From an uncultured Prevotellaceae bacterium (GTDB lineage: Bacteria > Bacteroidota > Bacteroidia > Bacteroidales > Bacteroidaceae): a DNA stretch of 64,000 nt. Positions 43,039 through 53,700 of the stretch are shown here, piece after piece. The notes under the pieces were generated by a model that had not been told where the DNA came from, made no database searches, and saw nothing but the letters and a program-made list of their open reading frames with translations. How positions within the stretch are numbered: the stretch's first letter is position 1; each line of letters starts with the position of its first letter. The stretch spans positions 1-64,000 of the forward strand of contig CACYME010000009.1 in assembly GCA_902775475.1 (NCBI GenBank), read 5' to 3'. A program made the translations under genes and the position numbers.

Positions 43039-44042
43039 TTCTTCAATCGTTTTTCAATGGGTTTCCACAGTAGCAGGCGCACCTTGTCAATCAAGATGGA
43101 GCCAGCGAAGACGCCAGCGATGAGCAGCACAGCATAGACAATAAAGGTGAGACGGGACTCGCCATAGAACCACTGACGAATGGCTCCATCATAGTATTTG
43201 GCTGTGAAGCTGCTGCTATGCGTCAGATAGATGGAGAAGGCAGAGATGGCCACCCAGTTCACCAGACGGCTCCTTAGCGTCAGCTTACTGAAGAAGAGCA
43301 ACAGATAGGCAGCTCCGACCACCACGACAGGACAGCAATAGAAATAGAGCACGCCGCCCAGATTGTAGTGGCGCAGGATGAACACCACAACGGTCAGGAA
43401 AGCCACGGTTCCAAGATAGATGCCCAGATCAGCCATGCGGCTGAAGCGGGTGAACCAGGGCCGACACACGTTCATATAGCGCGCCAGCAGATAGAGGCAC
43501 ATGAACCAAGGCAGGGAATAGCCTGCCTTGAGCCAGGTGGTAGCCTCGAAGAGCCAGCCGAAGAGGAACACGAAGCCGAACACAGCCAGTAGAAGACGCT
43601 CAAACTGCTGACGGGTGGCATGCTCCACGAAACTACTGAGCACGGGGGCGAAGAGGTAGAGCGCTATATACACCTTGACGAACCAATAGGCATCGGCATC
43701 GAGCAAGAACAGCTTCTGCACTGCCTTGGAAGGCATCTGCCCGCTGACGGCATAATCCACGCCCAGACAGATGACGCCAAAGAAGAGCAGCTGGAAGACA
43801 AGCTCGGCAAAGCGCAGCATCCGAGGCCGTATTCCATACCATCCCGAGAGCATGACAAACACATTGACACCGACGATGGAGAACCCCTCTGTGAGGAACT
43901 GTAGGAAGGCCGACACAGGCTGTGCCGCGATGACGGCGGCGTCGGGCTTGGGCAGCGCACGGAAATTGGCGTGCACCACCATGATGAGGAGCATTGCCAC
44001 GATGCGCAGCAGCTCCATGTTGCTGTCACGAGTCTTCGTCAT
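43035..44042 (-). CDS. Acyltransferase 3 family membrane protein
   Basis: 335 residues with about ten membrane helices, beginning RDSNMELLRIVAMLLIMVVH, the usual start of acyltransferase-3 proteins, with the family His in MVVHANF. Such enzymes put O-acetyl or other acyl groups on surface polysaccharide. Overlaps genes on both sides by 4 bp. Confidence 0.9.
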   Translation of the reverse strand: MTKTRDSNMELLRIVAMLLIMVVHANFRALPKPDAAVIAAQPVSAFLQFLTEGFSIVGVNVFVMLSGWYGIRPRMLRFAELVFQLLFFGVICLGVDYAVSGQMPSKAVQKLFLLDADAYWFVKVYIALYLFAPVLSSFVEHATRQQFERLLLAVFGFVFLFGWLFEATTWLKAGYSLPWFMCLYLLARYMNVCRPWFTRFSRMADLGIYLGTVAFLTVVVFILRHYNLGGVLYFYCCPVVVVGAAYLLLFFSKLTLRSRLVNWVAISAFSIYLTHSSSFTAKYYDGAIRQWFYGESRLTFIVYAVLLIAGVFAGSILIDKVRLLLWKPIEKRLKK

Positions 44043-45481
44043 TCTATTTTACTTTTGGTGATGAACGTGATGCCCTCCCTGAAGATGGTTGAGCGCAGCA
44101 GCCAGAGCGCCAGGCAGTAGAGGCCACCTACGGCAACTACCTTCACGGCGAAGCTCACATAGAGATTATCCAGCTTTCTTGTAGCCAGCCATACCACAGC
44201 CACGATGGCAATGGTGAGCAGCAAATAGGGCGACACGTCGGCAATGGCTTCGCTCACCTTCAGCTCTATCTCCTTGCGGGCAAGCCAGAACCACACGGCC
44301 AGCCACACGACGTTCAGCAGTGCATAGGCCTGCACCATGCGCCCAATGCCATAGGGCACGCACACCCAGAGCGCCAGCAGCTGAGCCGCCAGCAGCGAGA
44401 GCGTGCACCACATGTAGGCCGAGGAGCGCCCACGGCTGATGAGCAGGTTAGAGAACAGATAGCTGACGGGCATCACCGCACCGGCCACGCAGAGCACGCG
44501 CAGAATGTGGGCACTGGAGCGCCATTTCTCAGTGATGAGAATGACGATGAACTCTTCACTGACGAGCGCCAGAGTGAGCATGACGGGGAATGCCACGAAG
44601 GCCGTGAAGCGCAGCAGTTTGCGGAACACATGCTTCTGTCGCTGGCGGTCTTCATCGGTCTTCGTCAGCACAGGCTGTGCAATGCTGTAGAGCATGTTCG
44701 TAATGAGCGAATGGCCCATCGTGTTCCACTTGTTAGCCTGGGTGAAGTCGCCCACCTCGGGCGCCGAATAGTAGCGACCGAGCAAGACGGCAACGATGTT
44801 GCCATTGGCCGCCGTGGCGATATTCGTCACAATGAGCCGGCTGCTGAAGGCCAGCAGTTCCTTCACCGGTCGCAAGTCGATGTGCAGCGTCGGTCGCCAG
44901 CCTGAAAACCAATAGTTGAGCACGCTGACGGTCAGCGTGAAAACAATGTTCTGCGTGGCCAGTCCCCAGTAGGCAAAGCCGTTCATGGCCATGACGATGC
45001 CGACCACGCCAGAGAGCAGCACGGCCGACAGACTGATGATGCTGCTCTGCCTGACCATCATGTTCCGAAAGATGTAGGCACGGGGAGCGATGCTGAAGCT
45101 GACGAAGAGAAAACTCAGGAAGGAGTAGCGGGCCAGCGCCGTCAGCTCAGGCACGCCATAGAAGCGGGCAATGAGCGGAGCGGTGAACCAGAAGAGCAGG
45201 TAGAAGCCTATGCTGGTGAGGATGCTCATCCAGAAGACGGCGTTATAGTCGCGTTGCGTGACGTCTTTCTTGCGGTTCAGCGCAGCAATGAAGCCTCCCT
45301 CCTGCATGCAGGCTGCGATGGCCGAGAAGATGGCGAGCATGCCCACCATGCCATAGTCGGCCTCGCTAAGACGACGCGCCAGGATGATGCCGAACACCAG
45401 CCCCAGCAGCTGCTGCAAGCCGTTGCTCAGCCCTCCCCACAGCAGGCCCTTGGCCGTTTTTTCCTTCAGTGTCTCTGCCAT
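44039..45481 (-). CDS. Polysaccharide flippase (Wzx/PST family)
   Basis: 480 residues with about 12-14 membrane helices. Starts KEKTAKGLLWGGLSNGLQQL and has GMVGMLAIFSAIAACMQEGG and PRAYIFRNMMVRQSSII, typical of WzxC/TuaB-type lipopolysaccharide or capsule translocases. It flips lipid-linked oligosaccharide across the inner membrane. Confidence 0.93.
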   Translation of the reverse strand: MAETLKEKTAKGLLWGGLSNGLQQLLGLVFGIILARRLSEADYGMVGMLAIFSAIAACMQEGGFIAALNRKKDVTQRDYNAVFWMSILTSIGFYLLFWFTAPLIARFYGVPELTALARYSFLSFLFVSFSIAPRAYIFRNMMVRQSSIISLSAVLLSGVVGIVMAMNGFAYWGLATQNIVFTLTVSVLNYWFSGWRPTLHIDLRPVKELLAFSSRLIVTNIATAANGNIVAVLLGRYYSAPEVGDFTQANKWNTMGHSLITNMLYSIAQPVLTKTDEDRQRQKHVFRKLLRFTAFVAFPVMLTLALVSEEFIVILITEKWRSSAHILRVLCVAGAVMPVSYLFSNLLISRGRSSAYMWCTLSLLAAQLLALWVCVPYGIGRMVQAYALLNVVWLAVWFWLARKEIELKVSEAIADVSPYLLLTIAIVAVVWLATRKLDNLYVSFAVKVVAVGGLYCLALWLLRSTIFREGITFITKSKIE

Positions 45482-45523
45482 ATCCTCACTTCTTACTCTT
45501 TTCTACAACGAACGACACTCTTC

Positions 45524-46786
45524 TCATGGTTGAAGACTGAGTGACGCGACGATGTCATCGAGCATATTCTGGGCTACGCTCTTTCCTCCCGGAGGAAGCA
45601 GGTAGTCGTTAAAGAACTGCTCGCGCTGGGGCAGCATGGGGTCGTTGCCCTGCAGCACCACCTCGGTGATGAAGCGTCGCACGTCAATCTCGTTCTGGCC
45701 CACATAGTGCAGTCCGTAGGCCTGTTTGCCAAAGTCGCTCAGTGTGCTGACGATGCTTCCCATGTCCTTCGACATGAACATGACGGGTCGTCGGCTGTAG
45801 TGATACTCCACGGCGAACGACCCGCTGTCGTGCACCATGGCGTCGCTGGTCATGAACAGGTCGACAAACTGCCCCGTCTCCAGCTGTGTGTTCTCCATCG
45901 TCTGCCACTGCTGGTAGTATTCGTCGGCACGCTCCCTGCCCCACTCTTCGTGTTCGTAGAGCAGCGTCAGCAGTGCCGGATGGGGTTTGAAAGCCACCTG
46001 GATCTCGTTGCTATACTCCTTGGCCAGCTGCACCATCAGGTCAGCCATCCAGAGAAAGTTGCTACGGGGCACGAAGCCCGTCGTCTGCTTAATGGAGAAA
46101 TGTGGCGCCCAGATGATGCGCTTGCGGCGGCGCCCGTCGGCAATCGTCTTCCAAGGCGAAGGATGGTCGGCACGCAGGTATTCGTCGGCGTTGGCATAGC
46201 CCACCACACGCACGTTGCGTCCGTGGTTGGTGGCCACGTGGCGGGCCTCCTCCAGATGGGCCTGCGTTGAATAGTAGAGCCGCCACGCCTGATTATGGAA
46301 GTGCAAGTCGTAGGACACCTTACCCGTAGACGACCAGAAGCCGTAGGGCATGTAGCACACCAGAAGGTCGTAGAACCTGCGGCAGTCATGCTCGTCGCAG
46401 AGCAGATGCTCATAGGGCTGGGCATAGAACATGATGTGGGGATTGAGCTGGCGCCTGATGTCCACGGGCGGCTGACCGTGATGGTAGTCCACATAGGGTA
46501 TGCCCCGCTCGTTGAAGAAGCGGCGCAGGCTCTCGGCATCGGCATCGGGGTCTTCGCGCAGCGGACACGGCGAGAGCACAATGGTGGGGAAGAACCGCTC
46601 ATCGGCGGCCATCAGTTCATAGAGTTGCTGATAGCGCCAGAGCGACAGGTCGATGGCCATGAAGACGACGTTCAGCGGCGTGTGTCCGCTCAACTGCTTC
46701 ACCAGCCTGTGGTGATGCCGCTCCACAGCCCGGTACTTCCAGCCATGCAGCCATGCATAATTCAATGCCTTTATCACGCTATTCAT
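45524..46786 (-). CDS. CDP-glycerol glycerophosphotransferase-like (TagF-type) protein
   Basis: 420 residues. The GT-B-like C-terminal half has the TagF/TagB signature elements IIWAPHFSIKQTTGF, QVAFKPHPALL and AMVHDSGSFAVEYHYSRRPVMF. Family members transfer phospho-alcohol groups from CDP-linked donors to a glycan. Given the neighbouring nucleotidyltransferase-aminotransferase fusion, the donor here may be a CDP-activated phospho-amine or phospho-polyol. Located 36 bp after the octopine-dehydrogenase-like gene. Confidence 0.75.
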   Translation of the reverse strand: MNSVIKALNYAWLHGWKYRAVERHHHRLVKQLSGHTPLNVVFMAIDLSLWRYQQLYELMAADERFFPTIVLSPCPLREDPDADAESLRRFFNERGIPYVDYHHGQPPVDIRRQLNPHIMFYAQPYEHLLCDEHDCRRFYDLLVCYMPYGFWSSTGKVSYDLHFHNQAWRLYYSTQAHLEEARHVATNHGRNVRVVGYANADEYLRADHPSPWKTIADGRRRKRIIWAPHFSIKQTTGFVPRSNFLWMADLMVQLAKEYSNEIQVAFKPHPALLTLLYEHEEWGRERADEYYQQWQTMENTQLETGQFVDLFMTSDAMVHDSGSFAVEYHYSRRPVMFMSKDMGSIVSTLSDFGKQAYGLHYVGQNEIDVRRFITEVVLQGNDPMLPQREQFFNDYLLPPGGKSVAQNMLDDIVASLSLQP

Positions 46787-46822
46787 ATTGCTTGTCAGAT
46801 GAAAGTCATGGAGTTAATGGAG

Positions 46823-47836
46823 CTAAACAGCCGTTGCACCTTCAGCGCCCCACTGCCACACCCTGTCCATCGTGGGTGTGGCGATGCCCTTCTCGCGGGC
46901 CAGCTGGCGCAACAGGCCGAGACCGAAGGGAAAGTCTTCGGTGAAGTATCGGCTCTGGAAGTCAGGCACGAAACCGCCCTCTACCTCCTTCATCGGGGCC
47001 TCGATGCCCTTGAAGGCCTCAATGCTGCGCAGCTTTGCGGCCAGCGAGGCGGCATCGTGGCTCTCGTAGTAGTCGAGCACCGTCGGAATGCAATCCTTTG
47101 CCACAGGCAACGCGGCCAGCAGCTGCTGCAGCTCTGCGTCCATATCCATATAGATAGCGGCGGCGCGTTCCGTCCACTCTTCATAGAACAGAGGCCGACG
47201 GTCATACGTTTCACCCTCACGATAGTCGCACCAAAGATCATAGAGGCGCGAGGGATGGAGCAGCGGATTGCTGTTCGAGAGGGCCACCTCATACCAGTTG
47301 TTCATCAGCTTTGTGGGTGTGGCAAACAGCTGTTCCATCAGCTGGCGCAGCTCCTCGCGTCGCCGCGTCTGCTCCACGGCCACGCTCAGGCTCTCCTTAT
47401 AGCCCATCAGACGGGCTACGTGGCCATATTCCAACGTTCGGGCAATGAAAGGCACGCGCTGCAAGCCGAACAGTGGCTGTGTAGGCGACAGCAGGTGCAT
47501 GGCCTGCTGGAAGAAGCCCGTGCTGCTGACGACGCTCCCCACGAACGCCTCCTGCGGCAGATCATCCCTGATTTGCCGTAGCACCGGACCGATAGAATAG
47601 CCAGGCAGGCAGAGCACCACGGCGTCGGCCTTGCTCACCGCCTCCTTAGCAACACTTGTAACCAGCTTCAAGGACGACAGCAGAGGCCAGTCGCCCCCAG
47701 GTCTCTCAATGAGCAGCTGGCGGTGCCAGCATTCGGGACGCCGCGTCAGCACCGTCACATCGAAGCCCTTGCGCGCTGCCACAAAACCAGCCACCACGTG
47801 GCCCAGGTTGCCGCCTCCACAAACACAGATATTCAT
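46823..47836 (-). CDS. Octopine/nopaline dehydrogenase family protein
   Basis: 337 residues. N-terminal Rossmann fold MNICVCGGGNLGHVVAGFVA, ADAVVLCLPGYSIGPVL, and the C-terminal all-helical domain of the NAD/NADP octopine-nopaline dehydrogenase family. That family reduces an imine formed between an amino acid and a 2-keto acid. In this operon it may build the amino-group donor that decorates the surface glycan. Substrates unknown. Confidence 0.8.
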   Translation of the reverse strand: MNICVCGGGNLGHVVAGFVAARKGFDVTVLTRRPECWHRQLLIERPGGDWPLLSSLKLVTSVAKEAVSKADAVVLCLPGYSIGPVLRQIRDDLPQEAFVGSVVSSTGFFQQAMHLLSPTQPLFGLQRVPFIARTLEYGHVARLMGYKESLSVAVEQTRRREELRQLMEQLFATPTKLMNNWYEVALSNSNPLLHPSRLYDLWCDYREGETYDRRPLFYEEWTERAAAIYMDMDAELQQLLAALPVAKDCIPTVLDYYESHDAASLAAKLRSIEAFKGIEAPMKEVEGGFVPDFQSRYFTEDFPFGLGLLRQLAREKGIATPTMDRVWQWGAEGATAV

Positions 47837-47878
47837 CTTTCTTTTTTCTACTACGAATTAAGACGAATGACAAGAATC

Positions 47879-49717
47879 TCAAGAATGAGGACTTAATGCG
47901 CCTAACTCCATGAGCGCAGCCACGAGCCGGTCGTTGTCCTCGGTGTTGCGCACCGACACACGTATGTAGTTTTTGTCCTGAAGATAGTTCTTAGAGTTGC
48001 AGTCCTTCACCATGATAGCATAGTCGGCCAGCAGACGCTTGGTCAGTTCTCCGGAGGTGAAACGGCTCGTCACCTCTAAGCAGAAATAGTTGGCCTGCGA
48101 AGGAATGATCCGCAGGAAGCTCACCTGTCTGAGCAGGCGCTCGAAGCGGCGGCGTTCCTCGATGAACCGATGGCAGGCGCGACGGTAGTCGGCCTCGTAC
48201 TTACCGAATATCTGCAAGTAGAACTCGGCAAACGAGTTGATGTTCCAGATGGCCACATCGGCCTTCACACGGTCTATGAGTGCCCTGTCGGCACTGGCCA
48301 TCACCCCCAGCCGCAGGCCGGGCACGCCGTAGGACTTCGAGATACTCTTCATCACCACCAGCCGTGGGAACTGCTCCAGCAGCTCGTCGGCCATCAGCGA
48401 GTTGTGCTCGAAGTCGTCACTGAAGTCCACAAACGACTCATCGACTATCAGTCTGACACCGCGCTGTTGGCTCCACGCTGCCAACCGCAGCAGCCCCTCC
48501 TTGCTGATGAAGTTGCCCGAGGGGTTATCGGGATTGATGAGCAGCAGTGTGTCAATCGGCTTGTCGGCATAGAAGGCCATCAAGTCATCGGCCGTGTACG
48601 CCAGGTCCTTGTTGTCGGGGAAGAAGGGCACAATCTGCTCCTGCCTGAGCCGATGGGGGTACTCCTCGAACGTGGGGTAGATGACGCCCACTCGCCCCGT
48701 TTCCTCAGCCATCAGACTCCTGATGAGCTCGGCAGCACCATTGCCCACCACGGTGTATTCGCGTCTGATGCCGAAATACTTTCCCGCCAGCAGCTGCATC
48801 ACCATCATGCCCGACGGGTACTCCGTCAGCAGCGTGTCGAAACAGCTGCGCAGCTCGTCCTTCATGCGCGGTGTGGGGAAATAGGGGTTCACCAGATAGC
48901 AGTAGTCGAGCATCTTGGGGAAGCGCCAGTGACCGCCGTAGCGGTAGTTGAAGCGCCGCAGCATCTCGTCGCCCTCGGCGAAGATGGTCTCGGCGATGTC
49001 CAGGTCCTGCGCATCGTCAATCTCGTACCACTTCTCGCTGCCCACAGGGAGTGCCTTGATGTCGCGGGTGCTGAGCAGCGAGATGATGCGCAGCACGTTC
49101 TCATAGTACTCCTGCAGTCCCACGGCCTTGGTGTAGGCGTCAAGGAATGGCACATACTTCTGCTGCGAGAACTGGCGGCTGAACTTATAGATGTTCACCG
49201 TCTTGAAGTACGAGTCGGCATGACTGTAGTCGAAGGCATCCTTCGAGATGAAGTTCACGATGTTCTGCTCGCCGTCGATGGCCACCATCGTGCCGTCCAT
49301 CCAGCTCTCATAGCGTGCCACGAGCGCCAGGTTGGGGCGCTCGTCGTCGGCAATCATCGGCAGCAGGCGGTCGCTGACGATGAGGTCGCTCTCGATGAGG
49401 AGCGTATCGTCTTCCTGTAGCTGCTCCTTTGCCAGTGCCAGCGAGTAGATGTTGTTCGTGCGGTCATAGACGGGGTTCTCCACATACTCTATCCGCAGGC
49501 GGTCGTCATAGCGGTGACCGATGTGGGCTTTCAGCCGCTCACCCTTGTAGCCCACCACGATGACCACGCGCTGCAGCCGCTCGCCCAGTCTGGCCAGCTG
49601 GCCCAGCAGGCGGTCAATCAGGCACTCGCCATTCACGCGCACCATGCACTTCGTCTGCTCGCGTGTCAGCTCTCCAAGCCTGCGGCCCATGCCGGCCGCC
49701 AGAATGATTGCTTGCAT
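47879..49717 (-). CDS. Nucleotidyltransferase-PLP aminotransferase fusion
   Basis: 612 residues. Residues about 1-235: sugar-phosphate/phosphocholine-type nucleotidyltransferase (LAAGMGRRLGELTR, VNGECLIDRLL, ESDLIVSDRLL). Residues about 250-605: fold-type I PLP enzyme related to HisC/CobD (NPDNPSGN, VDESFVDFSDDF, SISKSYGVPGLRLG with the PLP lysine). Relatives in Campylobacter capsule loci make serinol phosphate or ethanolamine phosphate by such PLP chemistry; here the N-terminal half could attach CMP to that product. The reaction is inference. First gene of the operon; I use ATG 49717 because the family starts there and an AGAGGAT site lies just before it. Confidence 0.82.
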   Translation of the reverse strand: MQAIILAAGMGRRLGELTREQTKCMVRVNGECLIDRLLGQLARLGERLQRVVIVVGYKGERLKAHIGHRYDDRLRIEYVENPVYDRTNNIYSLALAKEQLQEDDTLLIESDLIVSDRLLPMIADDERPNLALVARYESWMDGTMVAIDGEQNIVNFISKDAFDYSHADSYFKTVNIYKFSRQFSQQKYVPFLDAYTKAVGLQEYYENVLRIISLLSTRDIKALPVGSEKWYEIDDAQDLDIAETIFAEGDEMLRRFNYRYGGHWRFPKMLDYCYLVNPYFPTPRMKDELRSCFDTLLTEYPSGMMVMQLLAGKYFGIRREYTVVGNGAAELIRSLMAEETGRVGVIYPTFEEYPHRLRQEQIVPFFPDNKDLAYTADDLMAFYADKPIDTLLLINPDNPSGNFISKEGLLRLAAWSQQRGVRLIVDESFVDFSDDFEHNSLMADELLEQFPRLVVMKSISKSYGVPGLRLGVMASADRALIDRVKADVAIWNINSFAEFYLQIFGKYEADYRRACHRFIEERRRFERLLRQVSFLRIIPSQANYFCLEVTSRFTSGELTKRLLADYAIMVKDCNSKNYLQDKNYIRVSVRNTEDNDRLVAALMELGALSPHS

Positions 49718-49748
49718 ATCCTCTTCCTTGTTTTCTGGTTCTAACTTG

Positions 49749-49756
49749 CAAAGATA
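49749..49756 (-). promoter_or_regulatory. -7 box of the surface-glycan operon
   Basis: Minus-strand TATCTTTG followed by CAAG, 32 bp before the ATG at 49717. No TTTG at the right -33 distance. Confidence 0.55.
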
Positions 49757-49856
49757 CGCTTTTTCAGCCAAATAGCAGCACAATAGGGAGGAAAATTAGG
49801 ACTTTTTCAGATTCACAAGTTCTCATCCGCAAAAATCCGACTTGAATTGTTGAGTG

Positions 49857-50669
49857 TTACTTTCCAAATGTGCAGGGGAGGGCCAGCAGCTGATACATCA
49901 GCGTGGCAGCCATGCGCTCATGACCAGCATCGTTGGGGTGCAGCAGGTCGGTCTCAGCGTTGTGGAAATACTGGCCGTACTCCTTCAGCATGGGGAAGAG
50001 CCCGCAGGCAGCACTCCAGTCGATGACGGGTACGGCCCACACGCCGGCGGCCTCCTTCACGGCATCGACATAGGCATCGAGGTAGAGCCCGCACTGGTTG
50101 GTGTAGGTCTCGTCGCACTGCCAGTTCTTCTCGTTGGCATGGAAATCGGAGCGATGGATGGGCGTGAGCAGGACAATCTGCTTGGTGGGGAAGGTGCGCT
50201 TGAGCGAGTCGAGGGCGATGTTGATGCGGCCCTTGAAGGTGGTAGGGTCCATCGACGGCGTGCGCTGCCTGCGGGTGACCATCGTCTTGGGCTGACCGTG
50301 GCCATACTCCACCTGGCTGACACGCTCATCCCACCACGTGCCGATGGGCACACCGTTGTTGTAGTCGTTGGTGCCCATGAAAATGATGATGGCATCGAAG
50401 TCCTGACCGTGTTCCTGTTTCAGTTTGTCGGTCTGTCGCGGAATATCGTTCCACTGGCGGCCACTGACGCCATAGACGTAGGGGGTTATCTGGAGCCAGT
50501 CCTGCAGGAAGCTCCAGAACTTCTTCTTCGAGCCATTGTTGCGGGGGTCGGTGATGCTGTCGCCCAGATAGGCCACGCGTTTGCCCTGCCAGGGGTGGGC
50601 GATGAACTGCTGGGGCAGTGCGGGTGCGGAGAGAAGGAGCAGCAGGAGGAGGGAGAGTATTTTTTTCAT
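49857..50669 (-). CDS. Secreted SGNH/GDSL hydrolase
   Basis: 270 residues with signal peptide (ILSLLLLLLLSAPALPQ). SGNH blocks: AYLGDSITD (Ser), GTNDYNN (Asn) and DLLHPNDAGH (Asp, His). Such enzymes remove acyl groups from sugars or lipids. It is 66 bp after the GH127 gene, so it may deacylate the same plant glycan. I use ATG 50669 because the longer frame places coding sequence before the signal peptide. Confidence 0.88.
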   Translation of the reverse strand: MKKILSLLLLLLLSAPALPQQFIAHPWQGKRVAYLGDSITDPRNNGSKKKFWSFLQDWLQITPYVYGVSGRQWNDIPRQTDKLKQEHGQDFDAIIIFMGTNDYNNGVPIGTWWDERVSQVEYGHGQPKTMVTRRQRTPSMDPTTFKGRINIALDSLKRTFPTKQIVLLTPIHRSDFHANEKNWQCDETYTNQCGLYLDAYVDAVKEAAGVWAVPVIDWSAACGLFPMLKEYGQYFHNAETDLLHPNDAGHERMAATLMYQLLALPCTFGK

Positions 50670-50735
50670 TTTTTTGATGTTTTGAAGTTGATAGTTTGTA
50701 GTTAGCTGAAAGCAGTTAAGGACAGGGCCGAGCAC

Positions 50736-53700
50736 CTAAAAGAGCGTTTTCTTCCCATTGGTGACGACAATGCCCCGCTGCGAGGGTGCAGCAGGACGTC
50801 CACTGAGGTGGTAGCGACGAGCGGAAGACGAGGGAACGATGATAGCAGAGCTGACCGCCGTGGCCTGGCTGACGTAGTCGTCAACGCTGGCAACGAAGTT
50901 GATGTCGCAGATGCTGGAGGTGCCCGTCGTCGAGGTCAGGCCGAAGATGGTCTGGCCCAGACAGACGTTGGGGCGCTCGCCCTGGAAGTTCTCGTAGAGG
51001 CCGCTGGCAGTCATGTCCCATGCCACGAGTTGCTGCTGCTCACCGCTGATGCTGATGGTCTTCGTCTGCGTGGGGGCCACGCTGGTGCCGTGGTTCGAGC
51101 CGTTGAGCCACCAGAGATAGCTGTCGCCCTGCTGCTGCCGCAGGTTGGTGCCTCGCACCACGAGGTACTTCTGCTGTGGGTCGATGGTGTAGTCGCAGTC
51201 GTTGTGGCGCAGCATCAGGCAGAGGTTGTTCTGCCCGGTGGCACGCACGTGGATGCGGTTCTGCTCCATGTCGTAGCTGATGTTGCTGGCCTGCACGCGA
51301 GCGGCATCGCCAGTGGTCCAGTCGGTGGCGCGGAAGTGGTAGGCGTGGTTGTCGTAGCCCTTCATCAGGCGCAGGTAGTAGAGTCCGGGGCAGAGGGTGT
51401 TCGGCGAGGCGGTGAGGCGCACGACGAACTGCTTCTTGCCACGGGCCATGTCGGCGGGAATGGGGTATTCGGCATTGTAGAAGCCGTTGGCGTCGCTGCC
51501 CTTCACCGATGCGGGGATGGTGATGTCGGCCAGCTGCTGCCCATTGACGGTGAGGGTGGCACGGCGCCCGCGGTCGGCCAGATTGAAGCGCAGCATGAGG
51601 CTCAGGCCCTCCTCGATGCCACTATTATTATATAAGGTGTACTGGATATAGCCGTTGGCACGGGCATCGCGGTAGCGCTCGGTGTTATATTCGCCGGTGC
51701 TCGAGTCGCTGCTATGCTTACCCTCGTGGCCGGCCTCGCTCTGCTGCTCACCGGGAGCCACGAAGTCGAGTGTGCGCTGCTGCAGGGCCTCCTGCTCGGC
51801 CTCGCTCTGGGCCATCGAGCTGCTGGCATAGTTCTCGGCAGTCTGCTGATACCAGTAGCACATGTAGCGCTGGTGATGAATCTTGTAGAAAGGCACGAGC
51901 CGGAGCGTGTTCCACCTATAGGAGGGTGCGTCGGGGCGGCTGGCATCGATGACGAAGCTCAGCTCGGTGCTGCGCAGGCGCTGTATGCGGCTGAGCACGT
52001 CGGCCCGCTGCCCGATGAGCAGGGGTGCCGAGGTGAGGTTCTTCGACGTGGCACGGCTGCCCGGTGCGTGGTCCATGCGGCCCTCGCCACCATATTCGTT
52101 CTTCAGCTGCTCGAAGGCGAGGCCCGACTCATCGTCGGCATTGGCGGTGGTGGTAGGGGCACCGAGCAGGATGGGGCCATACTTGAAGGCGATGTAGTCG
52201 GTATAGTTGGGGCACTCCTCGTAGCGCAGCTCCATAGGCAGGCTGACGGTGATGATGTCGCCCTTGGCCCATGTGCGGTTGATGCTGACGTAGCTGGCCC
52301 TGCCCTGCTCCACGGCGGCATTGACGGCCACGCCGTTGACGCTCACCTGATAGCCACGGGCGGCCCAGGCGGGATGGCGCACGGCGATGGTGTAGGTGCC
52401 GGCACGCTGCACGGTGAGCTCGCTGGTCTGGCTGTCGGGGAAGGCCGTCTGCTGAGTGATGGCGAAGTGCTCATTCTGCAGTTCCGAGGGGATGAAGAGG
52501 TTGACGTAGAGCGTCGAGCTGCCGTCGTGGGTGTAGATGAAGTGGCCATACTTCGAGTGGTTCTCCATGCCCGTGCCTACGCAGCACCACATGCCCTGGT
52601 TCACCTGCGAGTAGATGCGGTAGCCCTGGGGGCGCAGCGTGGTGAAGTAGACGTATCCGCCGGTCGTGGGGTCCTGGGTGGAGAGGATATGGTTCCACAA
52701 GGTGTTCTCGTAGAAGTCTACATACTTGGCGGCCGACTGCAGGTCAGTCGCGGTGGTGCGGTCGAAGAGCATCTCCGAGAACTTCAGCATGTTGTTCGAG
52801 TTGCAGCTCTCGGGGCCGTCGAGGTGGTCGATGTAGCGGTTCGAGTTGGCCACGCTGAGGAAATGCTCACCAACGGAGTTGCCACCGATGCAGACGGTGC
52901 GGTGCTCGGCCACGTCCTTCCAGAAGTTCTCGGCAGCCCTGCGGTAGGTGGTGGCGGTGCCGTCCTGCTCGTAGATGCGCTCCATGCCGATGTACTTAGG
53001 CACCTGCGTGTTGGCATGCTTGCCGTCGAGGAAGGTGGTGTTCAGCGTCTGCATGCCGTTGAGCATCGACTGGTGGGTGTACTTCTTGGCAGCACTGAGG
53101 TATTTCCTGTCGCCGAAGAGCTGGTAGGCATCGAGCATCGACTCGTTCATGCCACCGTGCTCGCAGTTCAGCCAGTCCTGCATGTCGCTGTCGCTCACCC
53201 TGGCCACCACGTTCACGCTCCAGTCGGCCAGCTTGCGGAACAGCTCCTTGGCCACCTCGCTGTTGCCATAGAGGAAGGCATCGCGCAGACCTGCCAGAAT
53301 CTTGTGCTGCACGTAGAAGGGCACCCATCCCCAGTTGTTGCGGATGGTGGCGGTGTTGCCCTGGTAGAGGTCGCGCCACGACTGGTTGATGGGCTGGCCC
53401 CCGATGAAGCCATAGAGGCCGCTGGTGTCCTGGTCGTAGGCGTCCTGGCAGTCCTTCATCACCCGGAGCATATAGTCCAGGCGCTCCTTCAGGCGGCTGC
53501 GCAGGGCCTCGTCGTGGCAGGCGGCATAGGCCAGCGCCAGCGCCGAGAGGTAGTGACCGCCCACGTGGCCGCTGAGGTCGAAGCCGGCATCGCCTCCCCA
53601 GTTCCTGAAGTTGGGGTGCCGCGTCGTCCACTGGTAGTAGGGCGACGAGGGCTTGTCGCTCAGACCCGACTGGCGCACGAAGGGCGTCAGCAGCCGGTCG

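Noticed and set aside
47879-49717. PntC-AepT (2-aminoethylphosphonate cytidylyltransferase-transaminase)
   Set aside because: The PLP half is class I/II (HisC/CobD-like) and not the class V type of AepT, and no phosphonate genes are adjacent.
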